Made by a program: the position numbers and the translations under genes | Assembly (NCBI GenBank): GCA_033065855.1 | Contig: JAVXUO010002971.1 | Coordinates: forward strand, 1-64,000 | DNA: 64,000 nucleotides | From: Escallonia rubra | Lineage: Eukaryota > Streptophyta > Magnoliopsida > Escalloniales > Escalloniaceae | Direction of reading: 5' to 3' | Shown: in pieces, positions 23,846-32,869 of the stretch | How positions within the stretch are numbered: position 1 is the stretch's first letter | How the letters are laid out: each line of letters opens with the position of its first letter | Notes under the pieces: generated by a model | What the model was told of the DNA's origin: nothing | The model's input: only the letters and a program-made list of their open reading frames with translations | Database searches by the model: none

Positions 23846-25225
23846 CACCATCAATGTAATGGTTGCCACTGTGATAATGTTAATACTGCCATCGGCACTG
23901 CCACCACCGATTATCACAATTATTGTCGATATCACTTTCATCCTATCAACCACGGACACCTCAAATCACTAGTACCACCACAATTACAATATCATGTGCA
24001 ACATCACTGTTACATCTACCTGATCATAACACTACCTGATCATAACACTACAATTGCCATTGTCATAGGTTTCACTATCACGTGCAACATCATTGTCGCC
24101 TTCACTGTCTTCCCGACCCCAATAACTACTACCAAGAGTGCCACCGCCGTCTTGCTAGCACAACTACCATAGCTCTACTCATTTACCTTTCCATTTGTGT
24201 CATTCCCAAAACTCATTATATTCACCCAGAATCTCCAAGATTCTTTGATTTTGAAGAGAATTGCTTTCGAAGAAAGTGCAACATGCTAGACTTAGAACAT
24301 TGGTGCATAAGATTATGAACTTTGGCGAAGCTTGACATGCCCATGTGTCCTCCAAAAAGATAATGCAGTCTCATCCTACCAAATTAAAGTGTCTTATTCT
24401 TATTAATCTGGAAGATATATTTTTTGTCAAGGATGCTATGTTCATTCAATCTCAAGCTAAACTAGAGAAGAAAAAAAATTAAAATCATTTATTCATACTT
24501 GTAAATCATATTCTAAGAACTCTTTATCTTGTTCGTATTTGTTGGATAAAGTAAAGCAGGTATTGATTAAGATGGGATGTTAGGCTCTTTACGGAAGGGT
24601 GCCTTGTTTTCGTGGTTTGTACAAAAACAAAAAAAAACAAAAACCTAGTGTTATTCGACTATATTCATTTACATTTAATTTCTGGTGATGTTCATATTTA
24701 TATCCCAGGGTTTGCATTGAATATGTACGTTGCCAGTGTTCGGAGGGCTTGGCTAGCCCCTCTCATTTTTATTTTCAAATTTGCATTTTTTTTTTCTTTT
24801 TTACTTGCTACGTGTTCGCATTTGCATCAACTAGTAAGGTATGATACAGGTGAACTTGGTCAAAGGCAATCACTCACTTTTGTACAACATTCGTACAACT
24901 AGCTAATCATTCAAATCGTATAAAATCAAGCATGAGCAGAAAATAATGAAACAAATTTGTAGGGTAGAAAAAATAATTAGGGTGTTGGGAACTTACCTTC
25001 TAATAAAGAACGCACAATATCCGATAGTAGGCTTTTCACGCGGGGGCAGTGCAGTGGAGGGGTCACCGTGGAGGGGGATTGCCAGAGGTGGGTCACCGTG
25101 GAGGGGGATCGCCGAAGGTGGGTCTCCGTGGAGGTTAGTCACCGGAGCTCAGAACAGCGATGGGAGTTTTTTTAGAGAGAGAAACGGGGGAAGAGAAAGA
25201 AAGGCAAATCTGTTTGTTTTAATCT
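23846..25225. other. Foreign-looking insert in CACTA-2 (possible cargo)
   Basis: The first 350 bp are rich in CCACCA/ATCAC trinucleotides. A later stretch (24200-24480) has mixed composition with an open but unrecognised frame (24082-24318). 25030-25140 is a GC-rich run of GTGGAGGGGGATYGCC-type repeats. No domain is recognised. Its position matches the expansin-bearing insert of CACTA-1, and both end with a GCCAGAGGTGGGT tract, so it may be captured host DNA or old element sequence. Confidence 0.4.
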
Positions 25226-25227
25226 AG

Positions 25228-25573
25228 GACTTTTAGCGACGGGACAAATCCGTCGCTAAAAATCCGTTGATAAATCACGATATTTATCGACAGAAGTTTT
25301 AGCGACAGATTAAAAACGTCGCTAAATTTTGTTTTTTTAAACTCTCGAAAAAATTAATTTTGTAAAAAAGTTTTAGCGACGATAATTCCGTCGCTAAAAG
25401 ACCGCCGCAAAAACATTGTCGGCAAAAACTTTTGCCGACACTAACTTCGTCGGTAATAAGTTTTTAGCGACAGACTTTTACCGACGGTAAAATCAGTCGG
25501 TTAAACTAGTTTTACCGACGGATTTATGTCCGTCGGTAAAACTCTGTCGCTAAAAACGTGTTTTCTTGTAGTG
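25228..25573. repeat. CACTA-2 outer subterminal repeats and right terminus
   Basis: A dense alternation of TTTAGCGACGG and CCGTCGCTAAA / CCGTCGGTAAA motifs, ended by TTTTCTTGTAGTG at 25573. The block closely matches 8375-8712. Confidence 0.9.
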
Positions 25574-26090
25574 ACTCTGGGTGACTGTTTCAACCCATAC
25601 AACGATCTCTTCAATTTGCATATATTGCCTTTATGTATAGATCCATGCTCAACACCTGGTGGAAGCTCCATGTATACTTCTTCCTCTAGGTCACCATTTA
25701 GGAAGGCATTTTTTACGTCAAACTGTCGCAAAGGCCAATCTCGATTCGCTGCAACTGATATGAGAATGCGAATATTATTAAGCTTAGCGACTGGTGCGAA
25801 AGTCTCTTGATAATCAACTCCATATTTCTATGTGTAACCTTTTGCTACTAGCCTTGCTTTGTACCTATGAATGCTTCCATCAGCTTTAAGCTTCACAGTA
25901 TACACCCATTTGCACCCAACTGTCTTCTTCCCTTCGGGTAATGGAACCAGTTCCCAAGTTGAGTTTTTTTCAGAGCCTCCATATCTTCATTCATTGCCTT
26001 CGTCCACCTTGGATCTGCTAATGCTTCCTGCACACTACTAGGAATAGATACTTTGGACAATTGATCGACAGTTAGAGCATATGAATCTCA
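25574..26090 (-). pseudogene. Copia reverse transcriptase N-terminal part (broken)
   Basis: The minus strand reads RQFDVKNAFLNGDLEEEVYM and LKRSLYGLKQSPR, directly followed by the CACTA-2 end. The first phrase contains the first catalytic Asp region of copia reverse transcriptase. A stop and frame change near 25835-25990 separate it from the upstream NWELVPLPEGKKTVGCKW-type segment. The remainder of the gene is at 10842-11913. Confidence 0.85.
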
Positions 26091-27783
26091 TAGTCTATGA
26101 GTAGAGGTATAATTATTAATGGGGTATTTGACATTGGCTTTGAGATCAGGTTCATATTGTTTCTTTAGGACACCCCTATTCGATCTTGGTGGAAATCGAG
26201 AAAGAGGTAAATCGAGGGTTACCTGGGGTGCAACATCATCTTGAACATTCTGGGAAAGCTCTTCAGTTGATGGTGTTAATACGGGTTCTTCTAACGCATT
26301 TTCATCACCTTCCGGTACTGCATCATGCTCAGATAAACTCGGCAAACCTGGAACCTCTATGTCTGGCAGATGTGTATTTAATCTTTCTTCCATGGCCTCT
26401 TGTTCTAAGAACTCAGCCTCACCCCTTGAGATTTCACCGTCTCGTTCGTTCAGCTCGGGCTCTTCACTCAAGCTCTCCCCCTGAAGAGATGAGCTCGAAA
26501 CTCCCCCTACGTAGTATGGTTCGGTCTCGCTGAAGGAGACATCTAAAGTGACATGCAATTTCTTATTTTGTGGGTCATAACATCGGTAGCCCTTCTGAAA
26601 ATCTGAATATCCAACAAAAACACACCGCTTTGCACAAGGGTCCAATTTACTTCGTAAGACTTTGGGAATGTGAACATATATTGTACACCCAAAAACTCTG
26701 GGTTCAAGGTTTGGTAGATGGGAAATAGAGCAAAAAGATTGTAACTTTTGTTGGGGAGTTTGGAAGCCAATAACTCGGGAAGGAACCCGATTGATAAGGT
26801 AGACAGCAGATTTAACTGCCTCCCCCCAATAAAACCGTGCATGTTCATCCCAAAGAGAGATGCACGTACTACTTCCATGATCTGCCTATTTTTTCTTTCT
26901 GCCAGACCATTCTGTTGCGGTGTATATGTGTAGGAAGTATGGTGTCGTATCCCCAGCCGGCTAAAGTACTCTCCAAACGAAGCATCAATAAACTTCATCG
27001 CATTGTCAGACTGCCAAATCCAAATTTTCTGTTGATATTGGGTGCGCACCATGTTGTACAATTCCTTAAATGTCGTACATGCATCACTTGTTTTATGGAG
27101 CAAAGACACCCATGTCACCCTGGTGCATTCATCTATGAAAGTATCTAAATAACGGGCCTTTGAAATGGATGGAACCCTTGCGGGCCCCCAGATATCAGAA
27201 TGTATAATAACAAAAGGTTCTCAGCATTTATTCAAACTTGGCAAATAAGGAACTCGATGGCTTTTTGCTAGTTCACACGTATCACATCAGAAATCTGAAA
27301 CATCTAAATTAGAAAACAAACTTGGTCGAAGTTTCTTAAGGTAGCCAAAAGAAATATGACCTAGTATCTTGTGCCCTAACCATATACTTGTTCAAGCCTT
27401 TTCAACCCCACTTGTTTGAAATGCATGGCCGACTTTCTGTTTCCCATCTTCAGAAAGTTCCAAATAGTAAAGCTTGTCCTGTATGTTTAACACCATAACC
27501 AAGAGTCTTCTGGGTCAAAATGTCCTGAAAAATACAAAATGAAGGCCAAAAAGTTACACTACAATTAAGAGACGAGGTGATTTGGCTGACAGACAAGAGA
27601 TTGTACTCAAGCGTGGGAACAACCAAGAAAGTAACGAGTTTCAAGGTATTGGATAGTACAACAGATCCCTCCCCCGTGATTGGAGAGGTACTTCCATTTG
27701 CAATGGAGATAACAGACTCAGAGGATGCATGGCTGAATGGTTTGCAATTTGTTAGGGTCTCTAGTCATATGATCGGATGCTCA
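26088..27783 (-). pseudogene. Copia protease C-part and integrase (broken)
   Basis: The minus strand after the protease active site reads TLEYNLLSVSQITSSLNC (27644-27450). The integrase core lies at 27118-26543 and includes WQSDNAMKF (second catalytic Asp) and QQNGLAERKNRQIMEVVRAS (catalytic Glu region). The C-terminal segment (26645-26088) has KRCVFVGYSDFQKGYRCYDP followed by an acidic linker. The parts sit in different frames. Stops separate 27450 from 27118, and a frameshift lies near 26640. Family role: cutting the polyprotein and inserting element DNA. Confidence 0.85.
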
Positions 27784-28864
27784 TGTGTCAATAATCCAAG
27801 TACTATTCTTAGAGGTGACAGAAAATACATCCACCTTACCATAAATACCTGGTTGGGCCACGTTGGCAGTAAGTTGTGATTTTTCCTCCTGGGTAGATCG
27901 GATGTCCCCTTGCGTGACCACTGCTGCTGCTTTGCCAGTAATGTTTTTTCTTGGCTTCTTTGAGAAATTCCACCACTCCGGATATCCGATAATCTCATAG
28001 CATCGTTGTTTCGAGTGCCCTGTTTCACCACAATGACTACAAATAAAATTGTTAGTTTTTCCTGATGGTGTATTATTTCGCCCCTTCACAGAGTTGTTAC
28101 CGGATCCTTGTGGGTTTCGGTGAACCGCCATGGCTGAGCTTTCAGGGACTGGTCGAGAACTTTCCATGATTTGTCTATGTTGTGCTTATCTTTTTACACA
28201 TGCGTATGTACTTTCCAAATCTAGCTTTGGATCCTTCCGTAGAGTCTCGCCACGATCTTGATCGAATTCAGGATCAAGCCCACTTAGGAATATATATATT
28301 GACTTGTAACCTCGCCATCATGGAATGCAAATGTACAATTTCTTCAACTGATCCTTCCTACACGACTGTCCGATGATCGGTTTCCTGAAAACTTTCAGAC
28401 AGTTCATTATAATAGGTTGACAAAGGTCGACCATTCTATGTGGTGGTGAAAAACTTTTGATTTAGTTCAAAAAAACGGGTCTCGTTAGATCCATCACAGA
28501 AGGTTTTCGCAACAGCCTCCCATATTTCCTTGGCTGAGGCCAGCCGGATAAATCTTTGTATCAGATGAGGGCTCATTGAATCAATGAGCCAACTCTCAAC
28601 TTTGTGGTTGTCGGTAATCCACGTAGTGTAGCCGGGATCGTTGGTTGCTGGTTTTACCATTTTGCCGGTAAGATATCCAACTTTTTTCCGCGCTCCAAAG
28701 CGCATCTCCATCAATTGCGACCATAACGAAAAATCCGTTTCATCAAGAACAATACCAGTGGGAAAAGCTGAATTGTCATGTTGGACTATGATTTGTGGTG
28801 GCTGGGTATACGATGTCGCTGGAATGATGGGATTTGTGGGGTTGGTGGTGTTCATACTTGCCAT
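27781..28864 (-). pseudogene. Copia gag and protease start, with two nonsense codons
   Basis: Starts at 28864 (MASMNTTNPTNPIIPATSY), with the gag helical region DETDFSLWSQLMEMRFGARK. An in-frame TAG at about 28433-28435 stops it. Downstream gag continues with a CCHC zinc knuckle, CSHCGETGHSKQRC (C-x2-C-x4-H-x4-C), at about 28060-28020. The protease active-site motif follows as W-I-I-D-T, a TGA stop (27781-27783), then A-S-D-H-M, so the glycine codon of the DTGA motif has become a stop. Gag packages the element RNA; the zinc knuckle binds it. Confidence 0.88.
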
Positions 28865-28916
28865 TCAGATAAGATAAGCTTCACTACGGGTTTTCACTAA
28901 CTTCTGGATCAGACAT

Positions 28917-28928
28917 GCTCTGATACCA
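28917..28928 (-). other. Copia primer binding site
   Basis: On the minus strand the 5' LTR is followed at once by TGGTATCAGAGC, the standard plant copia site complementary to the 3' end of initiator methionine tRNA. It fixes the LTR boundary at 28929. Confidence 0.93.
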
Positions 28929-29248
28929 TGATGAACTGAAAAAAGGTGAGAAACTTTTTTCTTGTTCTATTCTTCTCATCATGAGGTAAATATATACAAG
29001 TATTCTATTCTAGGTAAATACATATTTAAGGTAACAAATTATTCTTGCTAACTAATGATTCCTATAATCACGATCATCAACTGTAATCAAGGGATTATTG
29101 ACTCCTATACTGATTCCTATAATCATGCTAACTGCAATCATGGGATTATTGTCTTCTATGATCATGATTTATGTAATCTTGGGATTATTGTCTTCTATGA
29201 TCATGAATTATGCAATCTTGGGATTTGATGGAATCCTTCATGGCAACA
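28929..29248 (-). repeat. Copia 5' LTR (with 39-bp internal duplication)
   Basis: 320 bp, aligned along its whole length with 10553-10834. The length difference is one 39-bp tandem duplication around 29150-29215 (the ATTATTGTCTTCTATGATCA phrase occurs twice). There are four substitutions between the LTRs. Confidence 0.95.
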
Positions 29249-29329
29249 ATAACCAGAACAAAAGGTAATGCTACGACCAAAATCAAAATAAAGCATTACA
29301 TGGCAGGGGAACGCCAAATATATTCGTCC

Positions 29330-30650
29330 TTTCTTCATCTTCGTATCTGGGAGTGGCTAAGCTGGAGATGATGGAAATCCTTGATAACAAACTGAATGTC
29401 CTCCATCAGACCAGCATCAATGGTGCTCCGTCTCCTGCTAGGTTGCCGTAACTCAGAAAATAGAATTTTATTATCAATCATGAGATGTAAATGAGTAATG
29501 TTTAGCTCAGAGAGCCATTTCAAACGGATAAAGAGGCCCTTGCAATGCGCCTCTGTACTGCTATTTGAAGGGAAAATGCCTTCAAATTTATTAATAAGAG
29601 TATCCAATGAATTTGATAAAGAGATCTGAGGATTAAAATCACGTGTATCAGTCCTGAAACTGCAAGTCAGAAAGGAAGAGAAATAGGAGATTTCTTGTCT
29701 TCAAGAACATGAAGAATCAAAGGAGACTCTCAAGTCATTTCTGGGGCCGCAAGTCTTCTTTTTTGCAGGAATTTCAAGGAGTTTAGGCCTGTAGGAGATA
29801 CAAATGTATTTATTGAGAATCAGTCTCTGCGCTGAAATATTTTTAGCGTTCCAGATATCTTGCTGAAAGAACACTTTGTTGCGATTTGTCCAAATAAGCC
29901 ATAGGGTTATGAAGATGTTGTTGCTGAGATGGACTAAACCGGAAGAGTTTGGAATTGAAATCCAAGCAATGCGCCATTCTTTGAAGGAATCCAAGTTTAA
30001 CCTTTGGGGTATAGAGAGATTGATAGATGTCCATAGGAGAGAGACTTTATGGCAAGAGAGAAAAAGATGATCAACTGATTCCTCAAAAGAGTTGCTAAGG
30101 ACATAGGCTTTTTGAGAGGAGATACCAGTATCGAGAGGAAAAGTCTCATAGGTAGGCGGTTTAGAAGTAACTGCCACAAAAAGAATCGTATTCTAGATGG
30201 TAAATGAAGCTTCCATAAAGCCTTCCACAATGGATCAGGGTTAGATGGTAGACTATTAGTCTGCTAAACTCTTTTATGGGCTTGTTCTAAGTATAACAGA
30301 TTGTGAGGAGATGTGACTGAAAAAATTCCAGAGGCTTCCAGAGTCCAGATTGGATGATCATCTGATCCCTGAAGTGTCATGTATCCCTTGTATTCTTTCA
30401 CCGATGAATCTCGGGAAACGAGAGTCAATTATCTGATCTTTCCAAAGAAATGAGTGAATTAATTCTGAAACAGATCTTACTCTTGATCCATTTGCTATGT
30501 GAGCTAATAGGCTTTGAGGTGGATAATCAGGGATCCAAAAGTCCTGCCAGATATCAACAGTTATACCGTTTCCGATTTTCCAGAAGATTCATTTTTGTAG
30601 AACCGAAATGCCTACGAGAATGCCTTTCCAAGCCGAAGAGGAAACCGAAG
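29330..30650 (-). pseudogene. LINE (non-LTR retrotransposon) 3' remnant
   Basis: The minus strand carries the C-terminal parts of a plant LINE ORF2 in broken frames. About 30640-30300 holds weak GISVLQK / VDIWQDFWIP-like phrases. 30230-29997 holds the zinc-binding zf-RVT-type segment WKALWKLHLPSRIRFFLWQL. 30110-29750 holds NSFEESVDHLFLSCHKVSLL and LIWTNRNKVFFQQDIWNAKN. 29607-29335 holds an RNase H-like tail, EAHCKGLFIRLKWLSELNI. Frame changes near 30110 and 29650 disable it. No reverse transcriptase core is present, which fits 5' truncation. It abuts the copia target site. Confidence 0.75.
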
Positions 30651-30659
30651 GTTTAGTGG

Positions 30660-31381
30660 CGTGTAGAATTTTTCTATGCTCACAATATTTCGCAATGAAA
30701 ACTTGTGCTAACAGACAATTTGGTCTAAGGAGGATTTTCCAACTAGCTAGGTTTATTATCAAACTTTAGGGCTTTGTCGCTTTCCTTTTCTTTTTTAGTT
30801 TTACTTTTTTGAGTTGGTAACACGCCTCAAGTTCTTTAGTATATGAAACTAATTAAGAAATTTCTAAGCATTCTACGAGGAATAAATTTTGACTGCTACC
30901 CAGACCCGATTAATGGAATCTTCCTCCAACCTTATATATGGGGACAATCAATAGTCGTCAAATATTTTTAGTAACTTTTTGCTAACATTTCAGCGACAAT
31001 TCTGAACAGCACTTTTTTAGCGTCACTAAATAAAATCCACTAGAAACAGCCAAATTTTTTTTCTTTTACGAGCATCCGCTAACATGATTGAAGATTTTGA
31101 CTATAGTATCGACTATGGAGCTTGGCTTGGTGCGTTCATGCAGGGACGGCTACTGGTAGCAGCCAAGTGGAGCGTACCACACTCGGGGATGGGCTTCATA
31201 AACTCTCTTCTTTGAGTATGTTCATTTGGAGCATGATGCGAGCAGATGCAAAAACAGAGGAATAGGCTTTCTCTAACTGCTTAATTATTCAGGCAGTCAA
31301 ATAATGATTTACAGACAGAAGATTAATCAAGTCCAAACATTAGCACAAGTGATTATAGGACCTCTGAGTTGTCTTGTATGA
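30660..31381. other. Intergenic, no gene seen
   Basis: AT-rich sequence. A weak TAGCGTCACTAAA phrase at 31020 may be an old CACTA scrap. 31250-31381 may be 3' flanking sequence of the partial KSL copy that follows. Nothing coding is supported. Confidence 0.5.
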
Positions 31382-31499
31382 ATACAAAAAATCTAGAAGC
31401 TTTCACTTGGATGTGGAGAGAGATTGATCGGTTCATAAAAGATATTTTTTATGTCATCTTTTCCCATTACTGGAGTTCGGAATTCATCGCCCCTTGCAT
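31382..31499 (-). pseudogene. 118-bp duplicate of the 3' end of the KSL gene
   Basis: Matches 32859-32976, the last codons and stop of the KSL gene, with four differences in 118 bp. On the minus strand it still reads in frame: [20 protein letters not shown], then PINLSPHPSESF and a stop at 31393-31395. Similarity ends sharply at 31499, where Helitron-like sequence starts, and at 31382 on the other side. It is either the last scrap of a tandem KSL paralogue or a copied fragment joined to the Helitron. Confidence 0.88.
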
Positions 31500-32800
31500 T
31501 AGTAATATACCATTTATGATTTTATGTTAATTTTTATAATTCTGAATATTGCATATAAAATCTAAAAAGATATTAATTATGTTGTGATGAATGTCGACTA
31601 AAACTTAGATTGAAAACTTTATTATATCTGAAGATAAATCTTACTTAGTAAGCATAATTATTGTAGACTTTATGAATTTTGGTTCAATTTTCTTCAACAA
31701 TTTCCTTACTACGATGTTTTGAATTATCCTATATAGTCATGTTGGTTAAAGTTTTTAAACTTTATGTAATTACATCATACATTGATTACTATTTTCTCTG
31801 TATACTTTGTTGTTGGATTACATTTGCTTTTAAAAATGGCACATCATCCTTACTTAATTAGTCGTGTTGATTGACTTTTGTAAATCACATGCTATAAACA
31901 AATATGTGGACCAAAATTTTCTCTATCAAAATTAAACTAATATGTAATTAACGTTATGAGCAACTCATTCAAAGGTACAAATTATTTTTAAAAGATACTT
32001 AGAGAATAATAAAATTGTCTTGTGCAATAGGAAATTAATCTCAATATGTTCTCTGTTATCGGTTTACTTTTTTTTTATTTGTGTATTAAATAAACTTTTA
32101 ATTTTTGTTCATCTATGTAGTTACTAATAAGGCTCCGTTTGGTAGGTAATCATTATTTTTCCAGTTTTGTAAACTGGAGAAAATAAACGTGTTTGACACA
32201 TAGTTTTTCATTTCTTTTTTCGTCAGTCATAAAAATCAGTTTTTAAATTAGGGCTATTTTTTAAAACTCCAAAAAGGAGTTTTCAGTTTTGGTTTTTATT
32301 TTGAGACCACCACCCTCCCACCGCCGGAGACCGGCAGCCTTCTCCGGCGACCTTGGTCACAGCCACGCCCCACCATTGCCACCACAAACCGCCACTCAAA
32401 CAAAAAAAACAAAAAAAAAAAGGGTTATCAAACACCCAAAAGAAAAAAACTCAAAATGAAAATTGGATAATCAAACACCCATTTGTTTTTGTAAAACTAA
32501 AAAATTAAACTGGTTTTGGTTTTTGTTTTTTGGAAACAGATCGAAAACCAAAACTGGGAGTGTTACCAAATGCTACCTGAATCAGAATTACCAAGTATGC
32601 ACAAGAACATTGCTTATTGATATTTTCCACGAAGGGTTAATTTATTTTTTTCACAAGAAAGTTCAAGCCAAAATTAAAGTAACTAGTTTTGATGGAATAA
32701 TTATAAAATTATACAATATATTTTATTATGCATTTCAAAATTACTAAAATAAATTGCGGTTAATAAATCGTCCCGTGCTTGCCACGGGATTCTGGCCTAG
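31500..32800. mobile_element. Helitron-like element, 3' portion
   Basis: 31500-32130 and 32580-32760 match the 3' halves of the Helitron-like copies at 44950-45620 and 47800-48560. The end has Helitron features: the hairpin CCCGTG-CTTGC-CACGGG (32772-32788), then 12 bases ending in CTAG (32797-32800) followed by T. No 5' end is present, so it is a truncated element or the tail of a chimera with the adjacent KSL fragment. It lies 69 bp from the KSL stop codon, so it probably reaches into the transcript end region. Confidence 0.75.
32131..32578. mobile_element. Small hAT-like non-autonomous element (MITE)
   Basis: This segment interrupts the Helitron-like copy: the copy at 45546 reads straight across. 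Ends are GGCTCCGTTTGGTAGG and, in reverse, GGTAGCATTTGGTAAC, partly matching inverted repeats. The middle has a GC-rich CCACCGCCGG stretch between A/T-rich inverted segments (CAGTTTTGG ... CCAAAACTG). A related element lies at about 52660-53200. The superfamily is inferred from the GGCTCCGTTTGG-type end; a clean target duplication is not visible. Confidence 0.6.
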
Positions 32801-32869
32801 TCAATATAAGACCAAAATCCTTCCCATATCAGGCCACTACCTTCCGCTATCGTCTAACATACAAAAAAT

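Larger units (their letters stand above)
11914..25573 (-). mobile_element. CACTA-2: 13.7-kb En/Spm (CACTA) transposon inserted in copia
   Basis: The left end is CACCACAAGAAAA at 11914 (one change from CACTACAAGAAAA) and the right end is TTTTCTTGTAGTG ending at 25573. It interrupts the copia reverse transcriptase just before the WFGRFT segment. The 3-bp flanks are ACA (11911-11913) and ACT (25574-25576), so the expected 3-bp duplication has one mismatch. Both ends carry dense TTTAGCGACGG-type subterminal repeats. Coding genes lie on the minus strand: TNP2-type transposase (20179 to 14263) then a TNPA-like gene (14103-12457). It contains a solo gypsy LTR, a 160-bp tandem array, a GACACGTGTCC minisatellite and 1.4 kb of foreign-looking sequence. 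Confidence 0.95.
10548..29253 (-). mobile_element. Ty1/copia retrotransposon with target duplications, split by CACTA-2
   Basis: Two LTRs (10553-10834 and 28929-29248) begin TGATGAAC and end CAACA in plus orientation, and the element is coded on the minus strand. It is flanked by perfect 5-bp direct repeats ATAAC at 10548-10552 and 29249-29253. Removing CACTA-2 leaves about 5.0 kb, the normal size for copia. Order of coding remnants on the minus strand is gag, protease, integrase, reverse transcriptase, RNase H, which is copia order. LTRs differ by four substitutions, a 1-bp indel and one 39-bp tandem duplication. Internal frames have several stops and frameshifts, so it cannot encode its own proteins. 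Confidence 0.96.

Noticed and set aside
31500..32800. 118-bp KSL copies as a target-site duplication of the intervening element
   Set aside because: Helitrons make no target duplication and no plant TE makes one of 118 bp. The second copy also lies 58 bp away from the element's CTAG end, not against it.
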